From contig NW_019091362.1 of the NCBI RefSeq assembly GCF_001949145.1, positions 258,529 to 309,140 on the forward strand: DNA of 50,612 nt, written 5' to 3'. Below, in pieces: positions 9,493 to 20,536 of the stretch (positions are counted from its first letter, which is position 1; every line of letters starts with the position of its first letter). Under the pieces are notes generated by a model. It saw nothing but the letters and a program-made list of their open reading frames with translations. It was not told where the DNA came from and did no database searches. The DNA comes from Acanthaster planci. Its lineage: Eukaryota; Echinodermata; Asteroidea; Valvatida; Acanthasteridae. The translations under genes and the position numbers were made by a program.

Positions 9493-10683
9493 TTACATAA
9501 CCACGCTGTGCTCTGCTCTGGAAGCCTGAATGTGAGTATCCTCAGGGCAGAGCTGATAGCTAGGGGGCGGTGGTTGCTGGCTTTTTGGACTGAGAAAGCC
9601 TGAGCGTTCAAGATCGTCTTGACGGCTTCCAAGTGATCTGTACTCGCGCGTACGATCAGCATGATTCGTGACTTTGATGACGCTGGCTTGTGCCTTTGTC
9701 AAGCAAAGTGCACAGCCGCATGTGACTAGTATAAGTGCCAGTGGAAGTCCCACAAAAATGCACATATATATCGGCACTCGTGCACTGCAGAAGCCCTCAA
9801 GGTGTGTGGGATTCATGTTGGTGTTAACTGGTACTTGGAGTATAACGTCAGCGGCGGTGATGGGAACAGTTAAGATACAAGAGTTACTGGCATTATCGCA
9901 TGAAGCGTCCTTGGTGTCGAGCTCGTAAACAGAATTTATAATGTCAAAGTTTACCTGAACCGATTCGCCACCAGTGTCATGCCCAGAGGTACGATAAACG
10001 ACACTTATAATTGGCTGCATTTTCTCACTGTTCCCTGTTTGCTTGGCAAAAATGTGACACTCGGTCTGTATTTCTCCGCACTTCTTGAAACTGCATGTTT
10101 TACTGTCACAAGCTCCACTGTTCGGACCGTTTTTAATGAATTTTCTGGCACCATCCTCATTCTCACATACTGCAACAGCGACGTCGGTCTGGTTGCTACA
10201 CGCTGTCACTGATATGTTTCCTGATTGGGGTAAGTGGTAGATAAAGTACCTATTGAGGGCATATGTCCCTAAGAGCCCGCGGTCATGTATGTTTCGTCGG
10301 ACCAGACCTTTTGCCATGCTTGCCTTGGCCGACAACGCGATGACGCTGAAGATTCCCACGGGTTCGGATCCACCGCTTGCCTGGCTAGTCAGCACCTCTG
10401 GCTTGGTTGCTTGAACATTGTACCCGGCACAGAACACTCCACTGAATACGCTGCTTTTCTGGATGGACACCGACCAAACATCACCGGCTCCGAGTGTGAC
10501 CGAGGTTTTCTTGTTGTACACTTCAAAGCGAGTCACTAATCCTGCAGTCGTAAAGGCCACTACGATAACGACTAACAGCACGACAGCAGTGATCCTAGCA
10601 ACGGGTCTATCCAAGGCTCCATCTTTACGATCCCGCTCATAGTCACGGTCATCCAAAAGCGACCGACTTAACGAGGCAGACAT
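9493..10683 (-). CDS. Two-pass membrane protein, ectodomain family (paralogue 2)
   Basis: Intronless frame of 396 residues; the ATG is at 10681-10683. A cytoplasmic N-terminus of about 30 residues rich in Arg/Asp precedes a membrane segment at about 31-52. A glycosylated ectodomain (NIS, NQT and NAS sites) runs to about 302, a second membrane segment covers about 303-328, and a cytoplasmic tail of about 68 residues follows. The tail holds a proline run ending in PPSY (about 372-375), a PPxY motif that could recruit WW-domain proteins such as NEDD4-type ligases. Cysteine spacing in the ectodomain (about 161-209) matches paralogue 1, and a decayed third copy lies upstream at 11883-12982. The ectodomain resembles APD1-4-type proteins but has no RING; that family link is from memory. 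Function unknown. Confidence 0.87.
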   Translation of the reverse strand: MSASLSRSLLDDRDYERDRKDGALDRPVARITAVVLLVVIVVAFTTAGLVTRFEVYNKKTSVTLGAGDVWSVSIQKSSVFSGVFCAGYNVQATKPEVLTSQASGGSEPVGIFSVIALSAKASMAKGLVRRNIHDRGLLGTYALNRYFIYHLPQSGNISVTACSNQTDVAVAVCENEDGARKFIKNGPNSGACDSKTCSFKKCGEIQTECHIFAKQTGNSEKMQPIISVVYRTSGHDTGGESVQVNFDIINSVYELDTKDASCDNASNSCILTVPITAADVILQVPVNTNMNPTHLEGFCSARVPIYMCIFVGLPLALILVTCGCALCLTKAQASVIKVTNHADRTREYRSLGSRQDDLERSGFLSPKSQQPPPPSYQLCPEDTHIQASRAEHSVVM

Positions 10684-10784
10684 GATTTCTGTAAACCCTA
10701 CCTAAGGTCTACGATGCTTCAAATCTCTTGACATCAAGCCTGCCGCCCTTACACCCCAGATAATTTTATCTCTTCATCATAATT

Positions 10785-10809
10785 TCACGTGACCCAAAGC
10801 AATCACGTG
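10785..10809 (-). promoter_or_regulatory. Paired CACGTG E-boxes upstream of paralogue 2
   Basis: TCACGTGA at 10785-10792 and CACGTG at 10804-10809 lie about 100-125 bases upstream of the ATG at 10683. TCACGTGA is the core of the M-box/CLEAR-type site bound by MITF/TFE and USF bHLH factors. Two copies within 25 bases in a proximal promoter position suggest real regulation, although I cannot test it. Confidence 0.4.
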
Positions 10810-11882
10810 TTTATATTGCCAGACTTTTATAGCATGACGTGTGGTCACAGGTGCTCCAAATCAGCACGCACATCACCACTTGTATTTTGATCCCGGGACC
10901 TAGGTCGAGCACTTGGGGGAAACGAAAATTAACGTGGTGTGCCTGCAGGAAAGTATAATATTTTACAGTAAAGCAAATAACTTGCGGGAATACGGTGACT
11001 TTTCACACAACATGAGATTTTATTACTATATGCACCAAAGTAGAATCTACATTATTCATTGGCAGACTTTGCAGTCTTTTTAATACTCACCGATATTTCG
11101 TTTACGCACCATTTATAATTTCTACCTCATCAACAATATTACTGCTTTGAACCAAAGGTTGTAACTGTAAAAACACTTTCCTGTGAGATTCTGAAAACAA
11201 GAGCGTTTTTACACTGGCGAAAGAATAAGTGGCAAAAGTGGATAAAGTGTTTAACCTGTGATCTTTAGACATCTTACATTTCTAGACGGTGTGATGGCAA
11301 CCTTTTTTATTAGAAGTAAATTTCAAATTCTCAATGTGAGACCTACAATTTACAAAGTAGGTCTTGCAAGTCACCCTCGCCTTGCGTTGCTTTCAACTGA
11401 ATTATAACTATATATTAAACATTTTACCTTTCCTATACAATGATATAAAGTTGCGCTTTTGAGTTTGTGGTTCAAATTCAGTCACATTAGTAGAAATTGC
11501 ATCCTCCGCTTCCCAAATTCTGAAAGACTGATCTGAGTCCAATGTTACTGAGGATTTTTCATTGACGGGCATCTCGATTCCTAACACATTTCCAATCACC
11601 TTTTGGTGACGCCAATGCTCCCGATTGTGAGTTAACCGTGACTATAACTTGTATACAATAAATTTTTACGGGAGTTCATATAAATTTTATGCCATTTCTA
11701 TAATGAGTGCCTGTATCACGTCAGTAACGCGCCTGAACGAGTGACGTCATCATTTAGGACTTGATAGGGTTTGACCTTTACTTTAGATTATTTAAGTAGG
11801 CCTAACTGTCGCACATCTTCTTGTAATTGATCAATTTTGAGACATGCTTTGGGAAATAAAATTGTATATAGTCAAACAGTAT
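10810..11882. other. Intergenic, no gene seen
   Basis: AT-rich sequence between paralogue 2 and the decayed third copy. A 63-codon minus frame at 11408-11599 contains NEKSSVTL, vaguely like NKKTSVTL of paralogue 2, and ends at a donor-like GTAAAA, but the rest does not align, so I do not call it a gene. Confidence 0.4.
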
Positions 11883-12982
11883 TCAGTTAGTTGTTGGTCT
11901 TTCCTCGTGCGGAGGTGGGTCCCAAGAATGGCCACGACCAGTGGGTGGTTGAATGTTGCTCTCCTCAGTAAGAGGATCGTATGTTGGACTCTTAGGGTGA
12001 TGGGACGTGTCTTGCAGGGTGTGGCGCCAAGTACCAACGTAGTAGCCACAGGTATCCCCCCCCCCCAAAAAAAAATCGTGGAACACAGGCGCCTTCTAGG
12101 TGAATAGGGTTGACCGCACGGCTTGGAGTGGAACCTCCAGTAATAATTGCTTAGGGAAGAGTCAAGCTAAATGGATTTGTGCCGTCCTCAGACGCTACCA
12201 CGCTGTCCATTTCATAGACGGGGTCCTCGTATTTCAACATCAATCTGGACTTGTTCGTCACCAGTGCCTTCGCCTAAGGAATAAATGACAATTATACCGC
12301 GACGCATTACGTCATTCTGGTTTTCTTTCTCAAAGGGTAATGGACATGATTTGTAGTTGTGTCTTTGACAGCCCTACGTATAAATAAAGCACTGAGATTC
12401 GCAGGTTCAGTCATCACCATGTTTCTCCAATCTGTTTGCGTCTTCTCCAGTGTCACAAGTTGAGATGATAAGGTCTGTATCGTTCCTACATGCAGTAACA
12501 TTAGTTTCACCCGAGTCTGTAACGTGATAGACAAAGTACTCCTTGTTGAAAGCGTACTTCCCCATTCTCCCACTTTTGCGAAAACTCCTGACCGTGCCGT
12601 TGGCCAATTTTGCCTTATTGGACAAAGCGCATTGATGGATTCGACCCCTTCATCCTCGCCAGAATCGATAGAAATGGTCACAAGTTTGGGATGAGTGGCT
12701 TTGACAGAGTACTCTGCACAGAACACAATGCTGAAGATGTCCCCTTTTTGGATCACTTAAGACCAAACATCTCTAGCTGAAAGGGTTGCTGACGCTGGTT
12801 TGTACTGACGTGACATACAAGTGATGATGCAATGAGAAAAGCAACCGCTGTTAGACTCAGCAGGATAGAATTAAATAGCAGCATAGCGTCGTATCTGATT
12901 TAGGCTCCTCGTCCATACTGCATCTGCTACGATTATTGACACTATGATCTGCCAATAGCGATTTATATCTAGAATCATTCAT
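11883..12982 (-). pseudogene. Decayed third copy of the two-pass membrane protein gene
   Basis: Reading the minus strand from an ATG at 12980-12982, fragments in all three frames align in order with paralogue 2. They include a stretch around DVWS interrupted by a TAA (12757-12759), then VFCAEYSVKATHPK, then in another frame KYAFNKEYFVYHV and NVTACRNDTD. Further on are EGTGDEQVQIDVEI, DPVYEMDS, and VNPIHLEGAC just before where the second membrane segment should be; that segment is not recognisable. A polar tail frame ending at 11883 may be the old cytoplasmic tail. Several frameshifts, stops and a run of C and A (12058-12075) make it non-functional. It is tandem with paralogue 2, so a duplicate that died. 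Confidence 0.8.
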
Positions 12983-13464
12983 GGTGCAATTTTCTCTAGT
13001 CGAAAACAAACTGTCTCAGACCGAAGAGTGAGAGAAGTAAGTGCTATGGTGCAGTTTAAACTGGAATGGAAACTCCACAGTAATAAAGATGTCTGCTACA
13101 AATGTTCATCACGCACTTTGCGTTACGTGGATGCACACTTCATCTGAAACTTGCAGGCAGTGAGCAAGGATTTTGATCTGTGCGTTTATGTTCAAGGGTT
13201 TTATTTATTGCTGAAAATGCATATGACTGAAATAAAAGCACAACTTCAGCAACTTTGTATGTTCAAGTGCTGTTCTAGGTTCAAACAAGTTCGTAAGACT
13301 TCGAAAATATGAAGTAGGGTCTATACTCCAATTTAACTGGCAAGGTGGCTCTGTTCATAGTTAAGGGGTAGTTGATGGGATAGATTGCAAAGGGGATCCA
13401 TTATGTGGATTAAACTTGACAAAAACATGTATTGAGCTGCAGCTTTTTTTTTTTGCTTCCACAG

Positions 13465-16400
13465 GTGATGAATCACGAAGCAGTTGAATACGTGGAAGAG
13501 AATGGTATCGTCCGTGTGATGTCACTGGGTGGGGTACCAATGACACCATCTACTACCTCATCGACTACTCCATGGAATTTGGACAGGATTGACCAAGCCA
13601 AGTTACCGTTAGATGGCCACTACAACCCGGCAAGTACGTTGTGAGAACTGGGAGTGTCCTAAAATGGATGTTATGAGTTCAACCTGGTACGCAAGTGATA
13701 ACGAACAGTTTAAGTTCCAGACAGAGATTATAAGAATCCTCTAGTCGTGATTTTAATCTCAGATTTGTCTTTGAGATACTACAATCAAAACGTTTGGCCC
13801 TCCAACTTACATTTGTTTGTGATTTTTTCAAAATTTATGAGCTATAATCTTTATTTTAATGAAAAAGATTGGGCATTTTCTTGGCCAAAGATGTACAAGC
13901 ACCGTATGCTATGGCTATTGGCTCACAATGGCTTCATATTCAAATGCAAACTGTTCGACTTTATGCCTTTAAAACTTCGATTTGTATGTACAGATGATGG
14001 AGATGATGTGATGGTTTACATTTTAGACAGTGGCATCCTACCAACTCACAAAGAGTTCGGTCAGCGAGCTAGTACCTGCTTCGATGCACTGAATGGCACC
14101 GTAAGGGAGAAAAGTTTCAAATTAAATATTTGTTTGAAAAGTGTTGTTGCTATCGAGACGCCTATACAGTTAACGAAACGTCGTGTTCGAGTTTGGCCGG
14201 TAATTCAGAGAATCTCCAGGAAAGGTTTTGTTAAGAAACAACTATAAATGATAAACCCAATTTTCTTATAATTTACGGAAATGTCAACTTAAATTTGATA
14301 AGATCTTTCAGTTCATAAGTAAAATTCTCCATAACGAATGGTGAGTGCTTTGTACACGTATTTGGTGTAACCATCGGAGTCCATCGATATGAGGTTGAAG
14401 TTCACAGAAAGGGAAGTATTGGTACTGTACAACTTTGTCTGTTTAAAAAGGCCCCCCTCTATTTTCCCCTTATTTTCAGGGCATTGACTGCACAGGTCAC
14501 GGAACTCATGTAGCTGGTATTGTAGCAGGCAACACGTATGGTGTAGCAAGCAAGGCTCGCGTGTGCAGTGTCCGTGTAATCGGCGCAAATTGCGACACTG
14601 AAGGAACCGTTGCTGACGTAGTGGCTGGTATGTCCTTCCCCCTGCTCCGCCCCACCCTATTTGCCATATTCACTAATACAGATCCTCCAGTTTATTGACT
14701 ATGGAAACTCAGCGTACAGAACTTACCTACTGTCTTTAATTGACTTTAACGAGCTGTACACTGCAGTAACAAAGTCATTTCTTCAACATTATACGTGGGA
14801 AACGCAGTCTGTTAATTGTTTCTGAGGCTGATGCAAACTTCAAGTTAGCTTCAAGTTATTCGACCGGTGTTGAAACCAACAATGCGGTGCAAAACTGCTC
14901 CAAATTGTATAGGCCTTCTTTGCATTTATTTTGGCCCCGTTTAGGTATCGATTGGGTAGGGCATCATGCTTCTTCACCCGCTGTTGTCGCTGTCTCCCTC
15001 AACATGAACGGTGATCATATCCTTCTGGGTCAAGCCTTGAATGGTTTGATCGAAGTGACAGGTGCCACTGTGGTCGTTGCGGCTGGTAACATGGATGACA
15101 ATGCCTGTGACTGTAGTCCGTCTGGTAACGAACAGGTATGTTATTTACTCGTTATACTACTCTCAGCTGGGTTGTTGATGGAGCAGACAGATTCACTGAT
15201 GCTCCATATGCAGCAAGGTATGAGACGGAGAGAACCCCTCCTGCTTCGTGTTGGACATTGTCTCGCAGGAATCTGGGGAATTCCTTTCAGAAATCTTGGG
15301 GGGGATGTGTTAAGTAACAATAGTCTGGAATGTGTATAGGGATTGGGCATGTTGGGGGGTACCCCTCAGTCTCATTTCTTGCTGGGTATATGATGCTCAT
15401 TCGCTCGTCGCCCACGGCGCCCAAACAGGAAGGGTTGATGGGTACAGTCCATTAATTCAAGCCCCATTGAAAACAGTGTAAAATCAACACTGTTCAGGGC
15501 CCAATAACATGCACGCCAACATCCCTGAGATTTCTGAAACACAAATGAAATTCTTGTCTGGTCACTTATCTTTCAATTCTTTTGTGGGTTAACCAATTAC
15601 ATTTTTAGTTATTCCCACAAAACAGATTCACCTCCCNNNNNNNNNNNNNNNNNNNNNNNNNNNNNNNNNNNNNNNNNNNNNNNNNNNNNNNNNNNNNNNN
15701 NNNNNNNNNNNNNNNNNNNNNNNNNNNNNNNNNNNNNNNNNNNNNNNNNNNNNNNNNNNNNNNNNNNNNNNNNNNNNNNNNNNNNGTCTCCTTTTTCAAA
15801 AGATACTGTGGGGGCACTTTTAATGCTAATGAACTAGCCAGAAACTCTCACTTGAATAAGTGGTCTGCACCCTGATGGCCTTGCACAGATTTCAGAGAAG
15901 ATAATATGTCACACAGGGTCACAGCTAAGGACGCGGAGAGCATTGTGGGTAAATTTCTGCCATGCGCGCGAGCTCGCTCAATGAGTTACACATGCGGCGA
16001 TTATTCGATATTTTTCTTTTTCTTCCTCGTTGCTGAAAACATTCTCACTAAACTTTTTTTATTGACTCAACATTTATTTCCGCTTTGCAATGTATATATC
16101 AAGTTATACACAAGGTCAATAAATGAAAGATTTATGGCTACAAGAGTGAAAGTTAAATAAGACAATGAAACACTGAAATAAAAGGGGGCAAATACGGAGG
16201 CATATTCAGAAGACAAAGTCTTATACAGAAAGGCCTTATTAAGACAACAAAAAAGAACCAGGCAAGGAAGACTAACAACAGATTATGCATATAAAAAGAT
16301 AATTGCAGTACAATACAGTCAAAACAAAACAAGGACAAAACAAAAACAAAGACGAAACCAATAAACTGAGATGTAACAAAAGTGGAATTACCAAAGACTA

Positions 16401-18713
16401 GAAACGTTAGGAGAACAAAAGGAAGATTAGAATGATAAAAGAGAAGGCGCTACCTCAGATAATCAGAAACGAGGTGTTTTTGTAGTTGCCCTTGAAGCAT
16501 CCCACAGATGACTAAAAGAAGAAAAAAAGGAAAGGAAGTAGGTTGTTAATGAATGAACATGCTTATACATGAAAATCCCTGTGTGAAGTTTGTTTGTGTC
16601 AGATTAAGTTAATGCGTGAAGAGAAGCAAAGAGAGGTGCTGTATGATCCCAAGGCCGTGAAAGGGTGCATATTCTAATGGCCCGTTTTTAAATAGTAGTA
16701 AGTGAATGAAATTTCTTGTTACTTGAACGTGCCCAAGCGATATTGCAATAGTTAAGATACGGCAAAATAAGTGTGTTATAAAGCGAAAAAAATGTGCGAG
16801 CTGGGAGAAAGGAACGAAGTTAGGAAAGGACGCCTGTGTTACGGGAAACAATCTTAGACGGATGAAATGTGGTCACTCCGGATAAGCTTATCGTCCACAA
16901 TGACACACAAGAATTTAGTTGAACGAACATCAGATGGTAAATAGCCAGATTTATTAAAGAAAATGCATTTAGTTTTAATAAAATTCAGAGAGAGTTGACT
17001 ACACTTGAACCAGGATGAGACTTTGGTGAGTTCATTGTTCAGAGTAGAAACAAGACAGTCAAAACTAGGGTTAGAATAGATAATAGTTGTGTCATCAGGA
17101 AACAAAAGGAAAGATAAAAGGGAAGAGGAATAGTGCAAATCATTGACATAAATTTTAAAAAAGTAGTGGTCCAAGTATGGAGCCCAGGGGAGCTTATACG
17201 GCTTTAGAGATGAGTTGCAGTCATTAATCTTAATGTACTAGTAGCGATTATCATGATAATCCTCCAACCACTGAAGTGCACACCCCTAACGCCACTGAAG
17301 TTCAGTCTGGATAAGAGGATAGAGTGATTAATGGTATTCGTTCATCCAAAATTGATCAAGATAACCAATGATTCGAAATATATCGCGAACAGACCCGTGA
17401 TCAGTGACACTAAGTGAGAAAATAAACTACCATACTGTGACTATACCAAGGTCATGTTTTATCATGACCCGACACTTTGCTCGTGCCAAAGCATTGCCAT
17501 TGGCGAACCAAAAAATTTGCCAACAGGAAGTGATAACCTCGTGGTCACAGGTCGTACACAATGTAGCCAATCACAGTGAAAAGCCACCTGCCCTTATCAG
17601 CGCCCTGTTTGGGCGCTGAGTGACCGACGAGAGAATGATGTTCAGTGGGTTCATTTTATTTGCACCCACACGATACCACGTTGCGCCACCACTGCGGATC
17701 CTTGTGCCCGCGTTCATTGTCTGTTTGTGGATAATTGGTTGTGCGAAGCTCATTTCCTGCCGTCTCACCGTCGAAAGACATCCCAGATGGACTTTTGTTT
17801 TGTTTCGTTTTTTGGGGTGGGGGTTGATTGAAAGAAGAAAGCAGCTTCGACTTTGAATCTAGTGGTTCGTTTGCCGAGTTGCTCCATAAAGGGATGGAAT
17901 TGGAAGTTTGGGAACTTTTCTAAGACAGCCCGATTTTGTTCCCGACCAGGTCATCACTGTTGGAGCAACCAATTCTGAAGATGCGCGTTGGCCATTGTCC
18001 AATTGGGGGCCTTGTGTAGATATCTTCGCTCCTGGTGATGAGATCAGAAGTGCTACTTATACAGGACCTGAAGACACCGTGCTTGTAAGCGGAACATCAC
18101 AGGCATGCCCGCACGTCGCAGGTAACAATGTCGAGCAACTTGAAGTTCAATTACAGCAAAGGCTACCTGGTCCTACATTACAGCTTACATGCCAATCAAA
18201 GCACCCACAAAAATGACTCTCACTGGCTTTTGAAGTCATAATTAGCCCTAGTCTGCCGTAGGCTTCTTCCAAATGTCTTGGTTGGAAGCAGTCCGCAGTA
18301 ACACACATGTCTATGAGAACTGGTCAGGCAGTGTCTTCCCTATGTTATAGTTGTAGTTAGTTATCTTCAACTGTAGCTTTACTCTACCTCTCAAATTCAC
18401 CAAACCATTTTTGTGTCCTCTTACTTCGAATCCAGGTGCTGCAGCGATCTTATTGGCAGAGGACCCGTCCCTTACTCATGCCAGTGTCAAGGCTAAGATT
18501 CTGGCCGCTGGTACCCCCGACGTATTACAGTTCAATTCAAGTAATTCCACGGAAATCCTCGAAGCCACGACAAATCTGATACTCCGTGTTCCTAGAGAGT
18601 GGCCGCCACCAGAAGCCGTACAGATCCCAGTACAAAATACTGATATTCAAAGAGAAAAAGTGATGCCTGAGATTGTTGCACAATCTGTTGATTCCAAAGG
18701 GCCTTATCAGTAG
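13465..18713 (+). CDS. Proteinase K-like subtilisin-family serine protease (5' end missing)
   Basis: Six exons join in frame: 13465-13633, 13994-14100, 14480-14627, 14945-15135, 17950-18121 and 18436-18713 (TAG stop). They give 354 residues. Exon 1 reads as the end of an I9 propeptide (AVEYVEENGIVRV) and the start of the S8 domain. The active-site set is complete: Asp in VYILDSG (residue about 68), His in GHGTHVAG (about 99), oxyanion Asn in VAAGN (about 190) and Ser in SGTSQACPHVAG (about 255). The family cleaves proteins after autocatalytic removal of the propeptide and is usually secreted. Signal peptide and most of the propeptide are not visible upstream; they must lie in exons I cannot recognise or beyond the adjacent minus-strand genes. 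For exon 5 I chose the acceptor at 17947-17949 because it keeps proteinase K spacing; an acceptor at 17926-17928 would add seven residues. A tail of about 45 residues follows the fold. Confidence 0.85.
15637..15785. other. Assembly gap (149 N)
   Basis: Run of unknown bases inside the fourth visible intron of the subtilase gene (15136-17949). The exons on either side join without missing residues, so no exon needs to be hidden here. Confidence 0.99.
16140..17350 (-). mobile_element. Degraded non-LTR retrotransposon (CR1/Jockey-like), 3' part
   Basis: On the minus strand the order of a LINE reverse transcriptase is recognisable through several frameshifts. It shows NHSILLSRL and DYHDNRY near 17240-17340, PLGSILGPLLF near 17163-17197, YVNDL, then PDDTT in place of the FADD catalytic box. 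SWFKCSQLSLNFIKTKC and, near 16680-16790, LILPYLNYCNIAW and QKRA-like ends follow. It is 5' truncated and inserted antisense in an intron of the subtilase gene. The exact 3' end is uncertain. Confidence 0.75.
17598..17618. repeat. Small GC-rich hairpin
   Basis: CAGCGCCC and GGGCGCTG arms flank TGTTT, within the intron before the catalytic-Ser exon of the subtilase gene. Possibly a MITE end; nothing more can be said. Confidence 0.3.
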
Positions 18714-18719
18714 AATAAA
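18714..18719 (+). terminator. Poly(A) signal of the subtilase gene
   Basis: AATAAA begins directly after the TAG stop at 18711-18713, so if used the 3' untranslated region is very short. Confidence 0.5.
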
Positions 18720-18934
18720 ACATGTATGACCACTGTAAAACTGTTAAACAAGCATGAAAAGTTTATGTCATTTATTTTAATTAGAATGATCTGAATGATC
18801 CCTGTTCACCACGTCCCAGGTTACATCGTTTAACTGGAGCGAGATCCCTGGCTATAAGGTGTTTCAGGTTTAATGGCTTCTGACTAGCGCCCCCGGAACG
18901 AAGATATTGACAAATGGGAAGAGCTGCCAACATA

Positions 18935-19009
18935 GGGCTGGATAGTTCAGTTGGTAGACTACCGGTACGGTATTCTGGAGGTCACACTAGCTCAAATCCC
19001 GCTTCAGTC
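18935..19009 (+). repeat. tRNA-derived SINE head (or tRNA pseudogene)
   Basis: The sequence GGGCTGGATAGTTCAGTTGG contains a box A-like promoter. GCTCAAATCCCGC about 45 bases further on is a box B-like GGTTCAAATCC variant. The length and the GGAGGTCAC spacer are those of a tRNA body, but the anticodon loop is not regular and acceptor pairing is poor. A T-rich tail follows. This is the usual look of a tRNA-derived SINE rather than a working tRNA gene. Confidence 0.6.
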
Positions 19010-20321
19010 AATTTCTTTATTCATCTTTGTAATCATTTATAACCACCTAGTTTCCCTATATAGTTCGTTTCATGGTTTATTTTCTTTAGATTTACAAAAC
19101 CTGCAGCGTCTTTCATAAATTAAGCTGTACTCTATTAGCCCAAATGAACAATCATGTTGCAGTATTATTGTTCAAAACCTTTCACAGTAAAGTTCACGAA
19201 TACTTGCAACCCATCATCAATTAATTTTTGAGGGCTGCTCTCAGCTGATTGGAGGAGTTGTTATGGGATTGAAGACCCCCTGAGCCACTGACCTATGTCA
19301 ATACTAGTGAAATGAGATGAACATACTTAACAGAATACCAAAGCTATTTATTATATATAACGGGTTTGCCCTTACCCAACGTATATTAATAAACACTGTA
19401 TGCTCAGTGCTTTTTATTATGTTATTCAGAGTGTACGAGAAAATATCAAAATAGATTTCATTATTTTCTGGAAGCATGCCCCAGAGATTTCTCAACGTCA
19501 GTTCCGAATTAAATTTCAAAGTTTCTGTTAAACTATCTCACAAACCTATTAGTTTACCATCAAAACGTGTGTGATCTTCCACTTAGGTTCTTTGCGTACG
19601 GGGAGGGGCCTTTTTATGAGTCGGATTACTCAAGTTAGCAACTTTGATGGCCAGATGTGCTTTTTAGAATGATGAAGTACAACACTACTTCTTTGACTGC
19701 ATTCATCAGTTTATCGTGTCTGGTAAATGTTCATCCATCGTAGTCTAAACGTACGTTGAACATCGAGAATCCAAGGTTTTATTTGAAACAGTATGTGTCT
19801 AAGCCTCAAGTTATGTACGAGCATGTCACCGTTGGGGGGGGGTAGCCCATACAAAGATGGAATAAAAATGGGAATGGAGTGACCATAAATTGCTCGTGCA
19901 GTTTTTGCGTATTATGCAAGCCCACACATGCACATGTATAAACTTTCGTCGGTGTAACCTGGATAAACCTTTTCAGGTGGAACGTGTGGAAACTACAAAG
20001 CTCTCTTGCGTATGTACAGTGTCTTTGAAATCAGAAGGGGGTAGCCTTTAAAAACTTCCTCATAGGCTTATTCCAGCAGGCAGACTATGGACCTAGTATT
20101 AATAGCTAAACTTGGTCCTGTATTATCGCTGCGCCCTGACGGGGGCTTGTCCGTGCCGAAACATATTTAAAGCATATTCATATTTACATATTTATTCATC
20201 CAAAAAACTAAGACACAGTAAAAAGTAAAAAAGATAACAGAAGAAAAGAAACTTCTGCAAGATCACCCAAAATAGACAAAGTTTCTGTCGAGGGGCTGTC
20301 CAAACTGTTGACTAAAATGAA

Positions 20322-20536
20322 TACGGATGATTAACAGTAGTGCACCTCCAAGAGTTTGCAACGCGTTGGCCAATCACAGTGCGCAAAATCTGTCGACCCT
20401 TTCCAAACGTACAATGAGTCGACACCATTGATCTCCGTCTATATATTGGAGATCAATGGTCGACACTGATTTCGCGTATTGTGATTGATCAACGCGTTGC
20501 AAACTGTCTGAGGCGCACTATTGTGAATCGCCCGTA
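20322..20536. mobile_element. MITE with long inverted repeats
   Basis: The left half (TACGGATGATTAACAGTAGTGC, then AGTTTGCAACGCGTTG, CCAATCACA, then ACCATTGATCTCC) is repeated inverted in the right half (GGAGATCAATGGTCGACA, TGTGATTGATCAACGCG, GTTGCAAACT, GGCGCACTA, CGCCCGTA). Together they form a hairpin of about 215 bases with a short AT loop near 20438-20448. No coding capacity. Confidence 0.65.

Noticed and set aside
11408-11599. Minus-strand frame with NEKSSVTL resembling paralogue 2
   Set aside because: Only a handful of residues match and the rest does not align; probably chance.
17929-17949. Alternative start of the fifth subtilase exon after the AG at 17927-17928
   Set aside because: It would insert seven residues just before VITVGA; the acceptor at 17947-17949 keeps the spacing of proteinase K and has a better pyrimidine tract.
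20130-20172. Second hammerhead-like core (CCTGACGG ... CCGAAAC)
   Set aside because: The conserved CTGANGA is not met (CTGACGG), helix II pairs poorly and I find no helix I. It may be a decayed Penelope end, but the evidence is too weak.
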